Below are positions 26,735 through 36,560 of a DNA stretch of 64,000 nt, piece by piece. Under the pieces are notes generated by a model. It did no database searches, was not told the DNA's origin, and was given only the letters and a program-made list of their open reading frames with translations. Each line of letters begins with the position of its first letter. Positions within the stretch are counted from its first letter, which is position 1. Origin of the DNA: Numenius arquata (taxonomy: Eukaryota > Chordata > Aves > Charadriiformes > Scolopacidae); NCBI RefSeq assembly GCF_964106895.1, contig NC_133616.1, positions 82,223,510-82,287,509 on the forward strand, written 5' to 3'. The translations under genes were made by a program, and so were the position numbers.

Positions 26735-29700
26735 TTACGTGCTGTCCAACTGGCAAGGACAATATTTGTGTGTCCCTTGAAAAAGTAAAGTGGTGCCAAC
26801 TTGGCCAAAGTTGTTTATATGATAAACCAGGTGAAAGATATATTACAAACCCAACAACCTTATTTTCACAGTACTTTAAGACTATGTATTAAAGGATGAA
26901 GTGAAAAAGAACATCATGGGTATCAAAAGTGTGATGAAGGGCAATTCAGTTCTCAAACTAGTGGTTTCGAAACAACCCACCGAGACTGTGAGAGCTGCGG
27001 TTGCAGTGACACAACCCGGGTGTCTGCATCCTGCCCCGTGCTCTTTCGCAGTAAACAGCCTGGCAGCTGCTGGTGCTAAAATAAGCACTGATCAATGCGA
27101 CTTGATCCATGGCATCCTCGTGTGTACGACCGTTGGAACTCAGCATCGTTCCGGCAGGACTATTTGCCTTGTTTTGACTTCCCAAAATTCAGTTGCAGTG
27201 GTTTCTAATAGAGACACAGAGTAGTGAGAATAAGACCACAAACCCCTTTTGATACTTCAGACAAAACCACAATGATGGCTCATAAGAACTCACCTTTACA
27301 GAGCATGTGTTCTTGAGAGTCTAGATTTGGATAAAACTATGGATCAAAGAAGGTTCCATCCTTTTTCCAGCTGAGCAAGAAACTTTCTACCCAGCAATAC
27401 AATCCCTGTGTCAAACCTACTTAGGAGTGTTGGATTTTCCTAGTTTATAATAGTTTCATAAGCTTCTGTTTGTAAGGCATTGCAGTAGTATTTCACAAGG
27501 GCAGGAGAAGTAAGCCTCACAGATTTTGTTTCTGTTAACTAACTCTGTGACTCCTCCTGTCCTGTCCTTGGACACGTCAAATAACCTCCCTTGGTCAATG
27601 TGCTTGTTATGGAAGGACGCAGAGGAGATGTCTCATCACCCATCTGCATCAATAGGTGGGACTTCTCTGAATTGCACGTATCCTTCTCAGCCGTGAGAAA
27701 AGGGAGGGCTGCAGCAGCAGTCCCCACATGAGGCAATGCATCTCAGGGATGCTGGACCTCCTTGCTGGGTCCACAAGGGGTTTGTATCTCTGGACGACAG
27801 GAAGGGTCAGAAGTGGTGGCAGCCAGAAGGAGTGGCAGCAAGGATGCTTTGGGTGTCAAAATGCCTTTCTGTGGTTCTGGCAGAGCAACAGTTCCTCACA
27901 AATAGCACTGTCTGAAAAAAACACGGAGACTTAAATCAGGACATCGGTCCGAGTTAAGGAGATAATTGTGGCACTTTATTCCATGTTTATTTGTTTTGGA
28001 ACAGTGTGTCCGTGCTTGGGGCTGCACAGGAGAGTGACACAGCATGGGCTTTTCTTACCAGTGCCTTATGTCCCCGAGACTCTGAAAGACGGGGCTGTGC
28101 AGCATTTTCAGCTAATGGGTTTTCTTGAAAAGTACAAAACCACTTGAAATGGGAGTGTGGCAACTTTTGTGGCTAGGTCCTCAGAGACCAAAATGCCAGA
28201 GGCTGCTCTGAATTCAGTGTTGTCACTGTTATCTGTTCTTCTTGAGTTTTTTTGTCCTCTTCACGTCCATTAAACAACTTAAATTAAAAGAAATCCATTT
28301 GCTCATCCATTATGCTTGACCTACATCAGAGTCCTTGATTTGTTTATAGAATGAAAGGACATCTTAGTTCCTTTTTAGTGTCTCTTAAGTGCAACATGTG
28401 TTTTGCATCAGTTTTTTTGGAATGTATTTACTTACATGCATCACAAAGAAATTTCCTCTGAGTTAACTGCTCTGGGGTCCTTGTGACAAAAAAACAATAA
28501 TCTGAAAAAGTGGGAAAATGTTCTCTCAAAATAGTTGTTTTTAACACTTTCATTTGCCGATTTTCTGTCAAAAAAAAAGCACACGCAGAGCTGTGTGGCT
28601 TTACAGCAGCTTTGTGAGGGTATTTCCAGTGTTTGACCAGCTGAGATTGAAATCCCATCGAAACCCATTAATTTCTGTTATGTATCCCTTTGGACCAGAC
28701 TGTTTTGTTGTATAGTTTTAGCATTAGAAATTATGAATCTGTGGATCATGAAGTGTGGTTTAGTGCTGCCAGTTTTACAGGGATAGGGTAATGACCATGT
28801 ATCTTGGGTGTTTGCAGTCTCCATGTATTTTCAAAATTCCTTCCATTAGGAATTCCCAGATATAATTAGGTGAAATTACTTTTTATAATCCCAGTTATTA
28901 CTTTCATGCCAATGGGTACCTTTCCAATAAATTGTTCTGTTCAGTACAACTAGTTTCAGGGGTCTAGAGAACAATGTGAAATACAAAAACAATGCAAAAC
29001 TAATTGCATTGTAGCAATCAGGAAGAATCCAGAACTCTTTTTTTCTGTACTCTTTTGGTTAAACCCTTTTTTAGTAATTATTGGACTGATTTATTTATCA
29101 ATTGAAACAGATTATTTTCCATCAGTATTAGTGCTACTTAAGAATTAGAGAAACTCTGATTTCATATTCAAGAAGTTTAATCACTGGATTTCTTTACAAA
29201 CAAAAGACATGGTTATAATACTTTTCGTTGGCTAAGTCTAAAGGTCAAAATTAGCAAGTTTTAAAGAAGAACTGCAGAGGCACACAGCAGAGCTTTTGTA
29301 GTAATCACAAATGAAAGACACAGTGCTGAATTAGTAGATATCATAGAGAATCTAATTTATAGCTACAACTTGGTATCTGTGACGGCAGCAGAGCAGTTTG
29401 CACAAGATTGAAATTTGGACAAGAGATGCAAAGAGCCAGCAGGTCGGTGAGGAAATACAGAATTGTGGCCAGGGGCCAGCAGCCAAATCCTACTGCAAAG
29501 GCGGCCCTTAACCACATTTTCACTATTATGACAACTGTGAAAACTCGAGTTGGTTTTGTTGTTGTTGAGACCTTGGCTTTGCTTTGCAACTGTGTGGCTT
29601 CAACCAAATAATAATTTTCAATGACTCTTTTGGGTTGTGCTTTTTGCGTGTGTGTGTTTTTAGCTGGAGGCCTCAGGGTATGAACTTGCTTTTAACTTCC

Positions 29701-29882
29701 AGATCTCTGATGGCAGTGACATCATCTCTTATTTTCTGCAGAAATGGGCTGCAACCCTTTGAGGCACGGACTGCTGGTGTAAAAGAAGGCATCTGCTACA
29801 GCATACAGGACCTTGCGTTCAAACTCTGGTCTAAGCTCCCTTGATTTCACACCCTGATGTTCCTCTTCTCTCTCTGTTTCAG

Positions 29883-30073
29883 GGTCTTTATGTCTTTGTG
29901 GTATATTTTATCCTGCACAACCAACTTTGCTGTCTGTGAAAGCAAGTTATACTGTAGACATGAATGGGCACACGACTCCGGGATCGGCTTTTTTCACACA
30001 TGGCAGTGGTCTGCCAGCTGCAGGTGGAGAGATCAGCAAGTCCACTCAGAACCTCATCAGTGCTATGGAAGAG
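29883..30073 (+). CDS. ADGRV1: ADGRV1 exon: end of TM7 and start of cytoplasmic tail (frameshifted)
   Basis: Internal exon of the adhesion GPCR ADGRV1 (VLGR1/GPR98), a giant cell-surface receptor of hair-cell ankle links and photoreceptor periciliary membrane. The acceptor is strong (pyrimidine-rich TTCCTCTTCTCTCTCTGTTTCAG ending at 29882) and the donor is GAG|GTAACA at 30074. The acceptor frame reads GLYVFVVYFILHNQLCC, the C-terminal half of TM7, then hits TGA at 29937-29939. From about 29930 the homologous reading continues one frame over as VKASYTVDMNGHTTPGSAFF and onward to ISAMEE, and is open to the donor. The exon is 191 nt; 192 would keep phase 0 at both ends, so one base (a C of an expected CCT Pro codon near 29934-29936) is missing. 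Identity rests on recalled family sequence and on continuity with the two downstream exons. An assembly error and a true null allele cannot be told apart here. Confidence 0.88.
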
Positions 30074-30483
30074 GTAACAGTGCTCTACAGTCATTATCTG
30101 GTGTATTGAAAATGGACATTTAAGCGGCAGTAGTGAAGTGTAATACACAGGAATGAGACACTAATTATTACAAGTTGCATTTGGGAGGGTGGATTATTAT
30201 TTTTTTTTTCACTATAGAAGTTGTTATCTTTAGCGATATTCTTGGAACTTACAACTCCCTGGTAACATCCCACTAGCGAATTCCCCTACTTGAGTCTTCA
30301 GTTTGTTACAGAGGCTGATTAAAGTGTTGTCAAAAGTAGGTCATGAGAAATCAAAATATCTAGTTAATTCTTTCTGCTTACTATAGGTCTTAGCTGAGTT
30401 AAAACCTAAACGTTTTTCAGTTTCCAAAGTCATGCTGCTGCAAAATTTCTGGAAATGTTAATAGAATAGATGAAATTGAAATT

Positions 30484-30989
30484 GGAAAAGGAGGAGAGGA
30501 GAGGAGAGGAGAGGAGAGGAGAGGAGAGGAGAGGAGAGGAGAGGAGGAGAGGAGAGGAGAGGAGAGGAGGAGGAGAGTGAGAGGAGAGGAGAGGAGAGGA
30601 GAGGAGAGGAGAGGAGAGGAGAGGAGAGGAGAGGGAGAGGAGAGGAGAGGAGAGGAGAGGAGAGGGAGAGGAGAGGAGAGGAGAGGAGAGGAGAGGAGAG
30701 GAGAGAGGAGAGGAGAGGAGGAGGAGAGGAGAGGAGAGGAGAGGAGAGGAGAGGAGAGGAGAGGAGAGGGAGGAGAGGAGAGTGAGAGGGAGGAGAGGAG
30801 CGAGGGGAGAGAGAAGAGAGAGAAGAGAAGAGAAGAGAAGAGAAGAGGAAGAGAAGAGAAGAGAAGAGAAGAGAAGAGAAGAGAGGAAGAGAAGAGAGAG
30901 AGAAGAGAAGTGAAGAGAAGAGGAAGAGAAGAGAGAAGAAGAGAAGAGAAGAGAAGAGAAGAGAGGAGAGAAGAGAAGGCAGGAGAAAA
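30484..30989. repeat. 506-bp purine tract, (AGAGG)n then (AGAAG)n
   Basis: The + strand is almost only A and G; I count five pyrimidines (T30578, T30783, C30801, T30911, C30980). The first 330 bp are pentamer GAGGA repeats with slips. From about 30815 the unit changes to GAAGA. It lies in the ADGRV1 intron, starting 411 bp after the donor of the frameshifted exon. The long Leu/Ser and Arg/Glu/Gly ORFs here are translations of the repeat, not genes. Confidence 0.97.
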
Positions 30990-31835
30990 TTGTGAGGAGA
31001 TGATTTTCAATCTACTTGTTGCTGGTGTTGAAGAATGCTAGCCAGTATCACTTTTCACTACACTGCAGTAAACCAAGGTGACTTTTGCTGCTTTGTACAC
31101 ATGCAGGTTGAGTAAAACTAGTTGCAAATTTTCCAGCTAAACAGTTTTTCCCTGAATTGAAATATTTCGAGGGACCTGTTAATTCTAGTAATAATTTTTG
31201 TGGAAAACAAGCTTCTCACCTGGCAGCAAGTTCTGCCCCTTTCTTCTACCCTGCTTCACACTGTAGGTTCATTAGGATTTAAAGATCCTCAGCTGCCTTC
31301 TGGCAGATCACTATAATTTATTCAACCTCTTAGCGTCTCACTTAAGGTGTTCCTGACTCTGCAGTTTAGAGGACGAGCACAGCTTCTCAACGCTATAAGT
31401 TACGGGGCTCCTGAGCAGTGAATGAGGAATAAACCAAGAAAACATATTTTGATTGTCCTAAAATTTATTTTTTTTTTTTTTTAGAGTTCACTATTTTGGC
31501 TTTTCATCACATCGAAGGAGGAGACAAATTTTCAAAATCACCTCTTTTCTCATGAACTGAAATTCTGGTTCTTTGTGCATCTCCACCTTAAACTCAAATG
31601 GCAGATGAACTATAGCAAAGCTGATACCAAAACTCTAGGGCTTTATACCATCAACAGAACCTTCAAAGACTGATAAATTACTTTAAAATATATTGTATTG
31701 GTAAACATGGGAAGCAGTGGGTTGACAACTGTAGATTGCATAATGGAATGTAATTGTGATTAGTGGTTACGGAAAGGAGAAGCAGGGTCCAGCAGAGGAA
31801 GAGACAGTGGTAAGAGAGGAGTGAGCTGGAACCTT

Positions 31836-31949
31836 TCATAGAATCATAGAATCCTAGAATCATCCAGGTTGGAAGAGACCCTTGGGATCATCGAGTCCAA
31901 CCATCTACCCTACACTACAAAGTTCTTCCCTATATCATATCCCCCAACA
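31836..31949 (-). mobile_element. CR1 LINE 3' fragment, 114 bp
   Basis: Minus-strand tail of the same subfamily as the 11838 copy (ATCCAGGTTGGAAGAGACCC, CATATCCCCCAACA), strongly 5'-truncated. Confidence 0.92.
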
Positions 31950-32030
31950 GAAATAGCAATATTTTTTCAACTTTTTGAGATAGCTAGGAGAGTCATAAAA
32001 AACACAGGTTAAATTACTTGTAATCAAGTT

Positions 32031-32062
32031 ACATATATATATATAATTATTATTATTATTTT
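32031..32062. repeat. AT / ATT simple repeat
   Basis: ACATATATATATATAATTATTATTATTATTTT, an (AT)n run passing into (ATT)n. Confidence 0.9.
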
Positions 32063-32218
32063 AGGGAAAAAAAAAAGTCTACCTGATTCGCTATAGAAGT
32101 GACAGAATAGCTGGTTCCAAAATCTCTTGGTCTTAAGTTCGGCTCTGGTCATACTTTCCAGTTTCTGTACTACAGTTTTGATGTTTACTACATTTCTGTG
32201 TCTTTTTAACCTTTGCAG

Positions 32219-32396
32219 GTGCCTGCAGACTGGGAGAGGGCATCCTTGCAGCCTGCTAGTCAGGCTAGTGCTGCCTTTAAGCAGAGTCCACAAAATGGCA
32301 ATGTTTTCCACCCTTCTGGAGGATTTAGTACCAGCTCATTGGTTGCTGATGAGGAATCACAGGAGTTTGATGACCTAATATTTGCTTTAAAGACTG
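32219..32396 (+). CDS. ADGRV1: ADGRV1 exon: middle of cytoplasmic tail
   Basis: Penultimate exon, 178 nt. The acceptor is TTTTTAACCTTTGCAG ending at 32218, and the donor is ACTG|GTGAGT at 32397. It starts in phase 0 with VPADWERASLQ, joins directly after the ISAMEE of the previous exon, and ends in phase 1 within a Gly codon. It is rich in Ser, Gln and Pro, with an acidic block DEESQEFDDLIFALKTG near its end. This is the least repetitive and most protein-like part of the tail and matches what I recall of vertebrate ADGRV1. No transmembrane or enzymatic motif is present; the exon is entirely intracellular. The reading frame is intact across the whole exon. Confidence 0.9.
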
Positions 32397-32772
32397 GTGA
32401 GTGACTCTTCTCCTTGTTCCTCAAAGACTGTTATGTGTTCTTCACCATAACGGTGTCACCATTCCCTGAGATCCAAGTAATGAGATCCATTAATATAATC
32501 TGATTGCCAGTGAAAATCTGAAGTAGAATTGTTTTGCCTTGGATGGCTGTTGCATGAAAAATATTGTGCAGGCTGTCTAAAATAACAGAGAATGTTTCTG
32601 CAAAAACATGTTTTGGGTCATGCTGATAAGCAGACCTACAGAAAATAGCAGCAGTTTGGAGGCTCTGACATTTTTTCACAAGCACTTAAATGGCTAACTT
32701 TCTGCCTCTGGATGCGGGCTGGCTTGTCTTCTTTTCCTTTATTTTTCACATATGTAGAGTATATTCAATGTT

Positions 32773-32936
32773 TCATAGAATCATAGAATGGTTAGAGTTG
32801 GAAGGGACCTTAAAGAGCATCGAGTTCCAACCACCCCTGCCATGGGCAGGGACACCTCCCACTAGAGCAGGTTGCTCCAAGCCTGGCCTGGCCTTAAACA
32901 CTTCCAGGGATGGGGCATCCACAACTTCCCCGGGCA
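32773..32936 (-). mobile_element. CR1 LINE 3' fragment
   Basis: Minus-strand CR1 tail: TCATAGAATCATAGAATGG, TTAGAGTTGGAAGGGACC, GGGATGGGGCATCCACAAC. It is truncated at CCCCGGGCAA and lies 377 bp after the second exon's donor. Confidence 0.93.
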
Positions 32937-35799
32937 ATATATTTATTTTAGAGAGAGATATATATATGTCTGTGAAAAACAGCATAACTTCATAAAAATT
33001 TATTTTCCCAATAAGTGTAGGACAAAATAATTATACAAAGTAGATTTCGATCTGCAAAACGGTGTACACTGAAATAATAAACTGGATAGACTTCTGCCCA
33101 AACGCAAGAGCCAGCTGTGATGAGCTCACCGTGCTGCTGGAAGGCAGGAGCAGGGGAGGCCACTCAAGGTGCCCACACTCAAACTGCACCTGCAAAACAA
33201 AACATCTGTAATCAGATTCCCCTTAGAGTTCAAGTCTTAGAATTCAAGTCTTCAAAACCCCAGGCTTTTGCCCCCATTTAGGTATCACTTTTCTGCCTCC
33301 CCACCCACTCCACCAATGAAGCTTCAGGTTATTCAAATGAAGATATCAATAGATAGCCAGATGTGGTCACAGATGGCAGAAATGAAGTGAAACCCTATTC
33401 AATGATAGGTCAACATGGGAATGACTGATAAGATGACCAGGAAGGCAAAGGAGCACCACCTGATAAGACCTGACAGATGCTAACCCAAGCCCACCTTCTC
33501 TAGGCACCAGGTGAAAGACAAATGGACTGGCTTGGTAGTAGGAGGTCACCTGAACGTTCTTTGGGGATACCATCGAGCCTTGCAAGAGGCAACAGCGACA
33601 TTACCCATGACATTAGCAGGTTAAGTGCTCTGGCACCAATAATTTCTGGAGTTTGTTCCCTTCAGTGACACCAAGGAAAACAGTCAAACTGGTTGGAAGA
33701 CTGGGAATGCTGCTAGCAAAGGGCTAGTTTTATTCAGTATATTCATAATACTTTATCTCCTAAGCCAATTTCCATTGCAGAAAATTCTTCAAATTATGGA
33801 AATAATTGGATGATTAACTACTGGCCTAGTGCTAAAAAATACACATTTTTATGAAGATTGTCACAAAATCCATAACTTTTCTTGACATTTTGCAGACTAC
33901 TTCTACTTTGTTATACAGTTAAAGATTTTGGGCAAGACCTTCAAATCTAGGTGTATAAGCTTACAGTTGCAAAGATTTTTTAAGTACCTAAGAAGGCAGT
34001 TTCTAGTTTTTTTACTCCTGCCTGAATATTTTGAAGGAAACCAGATCATTCATAGATAGTTAATAAGATATGAAGCCATTCACATTTAACACTCCCACCA
34101 TCATACACAGTGTTTACTGCTTAAGCAGCTAAGTCGACATCATTTGGCCTATTTTCTGCAGTAAAATCTCTACCCACTGTGGAAGACTGAGTCTTAAATC
34201 ATGAAGACCAATCTAGGAAACAGCAGTAGTTAAAACTCATGGTTAATATAATTCACAACAACTTTAGCATTTAATGGTTTTCTAATAAATCTTCAAGCTT
34301 CATCCTTAGTTAATAAGTTTTCAGTCCTTTTAAAGGAGGGAGGTCTAGAACCAAGCTTTTTATTATTTTGCCTAAATTTTATCATTGTTCTCTTTATTAG
34401 TGTATTATCTTTTGTTCTTATGAGGTTTTTGTATTAATGTGATTTGAAGCAGAGACCTCAGGCCACAGCTGGAAAAAAATATTTTTGTTGGTATTACTAA
34501 TTCAAGAAATACCTGATCATTTTACCCCAGTGCTTATTGATGTGCCCAGATTGTGTCCCAGCAATGTTACAGAAGCAAAAAGGATGATTTCTAAGCCAAA
34601 CCAGTTGTCCAATCTGGTTCCAGCCCCACACACAACACTTGAACAAGTCAAAATGAAGAGGTGGTGTTGAGGTTAGAATAGCTTAAACTACCAAAGTAAA
34701 CGTTTACCAGCTATTGCCTTAGACACAAGCTGTAGCTCAACACAGTCTTTAATCCAAAAACTGTGAGCTTTGATGTAACTGAAAATTGTATCTGGTTTAT
34801 AATTTTCCCCCAGAACTGCTCTCCAGTCCAGAGCAGTGCATGGCCAAGGAGTCAAGGTGCTCCTGATGGCATAAGGGAGGGAACCGCATGGAAGCAATAT
34901 AAAGGGAGATGAGGAGGTGGAAAGTGGGGTTTGTTCTCTGTTTGGCCGTACAGGCTTACGCTGCTCAGGTATTCACTGATCTGGACTCTGATGAGAATTT
35001 TACGGTACAGTTAAGCTGTAGGCACTGAGAGAACCCCATCCCCTGGTCCTTCCTGGCAGCACTTTCTTCTTCCTCTCTTGCGTCGTTTCTCGTACTCACG
35101 TGAAACCACAACAACTCAGGTCAGAGACTTCTCCTTTCCCTCATCCTCTCCCCATCTCTCTCTCTCCCTCTCTCCTTCCCACTCCACATCAGTTGGGTAC
35201 CCCTGGAGCACTGGTCCCAGCTCCAAGGAAGCAGTGGTCATCAGCAGCTGGAAGACCAGCACCTCTTCTCTAAATCAGCTAAAATCAACAGGCAGATGGG
35301 ATGCCTTTTTGCCACCTTGCTCTTGTCTGTCTTTTGCCATAAGCGGTGCTTCTCAAACCTTTTTAGACCAGCCTCTATTTCAGTAGGCTGAGAATTCCTC
35401 ATCTGGAGCGGACAAGACCCTGGGAGAGCAGGGAAAAGGTGCTTTGCACCACATTAGCTGTTTTTATCACTCCTCAACTGGGAGGTATGGCTTTTGGGTA
35501 TAAAGGAAGACTAGAGATGCGTTGCTATTGCTTGAGCTTTACCTCTGATAAGCAGAAACAGAAACCTCCATTATCTGTTGTTACCTAAAACTGTCAATCT
35601 CTAACCAAACTCAGCCTTAGCTGTGCTAAAATATTAGCTCCCGCTCCGAAGGTTGGCAGAGGATCAGCACTGATTAGCAGAGGAATATGCAAAAATGTCT
35701 TTATGCCTCTTTGCACTTCATCTGTCCTTTCTGCTCATGTAGTTTGGAGCTGTCTGAAGGTTACTTTAATTTATGCTCGCTGTCTGTAGCCGCAAGGTT

Positions 35800-36560
35800 T
35801 AATCTTGGCAGCCAAGATCAGCGAGAATGAGTGTACAATCACAGCAGAGCCGAAATCTCGTTCCTCCCCCTGCCCCACCCTTGCACTGCAGCTGGAAGGA
35901 TGTCTGATGCAGGTTAAAATAAATCAAACCAATCCCTCCCCCCCCTCCCCAACACACACACACACACACACACACACAAGCACAGATTTATTCTTTAACT
36001 TGCAGTGGTTTGGTAATTTGCCGTTCGTGGTGCAGCTCCGCAAATAGATGCGTTGGCACACTTGGCCTCATTGCTAAAGAAATGTGTGGTGGAACTATGC
36101 ACTTAGCCCTTGGTTCCGTAATGATTAATGCCGGGCCTAATTACAGATTAACCTGAAATACGGACCGGGTCGGACGAAGGCAAACACGCTGAATTTCTAG
36201 CAAATTAGGTTGACAGCAGCATGCTGTTTTTTAGCCAGCTTTTCTGAGAGCTTTATGCAAGCTCTGCTGCACGTGGCCGTAGAATTTTTTGTTTGGTGCA
36301 AGAAATCCAAAAGCTGGACTTCTTATACCGTAAAGCCATGGCCTCTGAATGCCTTATCAGTTAATTCCTCCTTTCCATCAAACGTGTTCTTATCCATACA
36401 GAAATATATAGTTAGGACTCACTGTGCTCGCTGTATCACCTCATCTCTGACTCTGTGGGAATCTTTTGGAAGGCCAGCCAGATCCAAGGCAGTTTATGTG
36501 AAGGAAATTATAGAACAATTATGGTTGGGAAAAAAAAATTTAGGGACATGTCCTGCGTAT
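35800..36560. other. Candidate conserved non-coding stretch in last ADGRV1 intron
   Basis: Unique, repeat-free sequence apart from the (CA)14. It has homeodomain-like TAAT sites (ATGATTAATGCC, CCTAATTACAGATTAACC) and preserved CpGs (GAAATACGGACCGGGTCGGACG holds four CpGs in 22 bp). No ORF is supported. Conservation cannot be tested here. Confidence 0.25.
35952..35979. repeat. (CA)14 microsatellite
   Basis: Uninterrupted CA dinucleotide run preceded by a C-rich tract (CCCTCCCCCCCCTCCCC). Confidence 0.95.

Larger units (their letters stand above)
1..29882 (+). other. ADGRV1: ADGRV1 intron (3' part; start lies upstream of window)
   Basis: No exon was recognised in this stretch. I looked for a phase-0 donor preceded by transmembrane-like coding sequence that could join the TM7 exon at 29883 and found none, so the intron is probably at least 29.9 kb. 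It contains CR1 copies (listed separately), poly-T/poly-A runs (for example 971-1000, 2991-3007, 8180-8193) and AT-rich unique sequence. A very short exon could have been missed. If the gene assignment is right, everything here is transcribed on the + strand. Confidence 0.65.
30074..32218 (+). other. ADGRV1: ADGRV1 intron with long purine tract
   Basis: 2,145-nt phase-0 intron, GTAACA...TTTGCAG. It holds the 506-bp purine tract, a short minus-strand CR1 3' end at 31836, and an AT/ATT simple repeat at 32031-32062. The remainder is unique AT-rich sequence without visible coding potential. Confidence 0.85.

Noticed and set aside
30417..31010. 197-codon minus-strand ORF and 154-codon plus-strand ORF rich in Leu/Ser or Arg/Glu/Gly
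   Set aside because: Both are translations of the pentanucleotide purine repeat.
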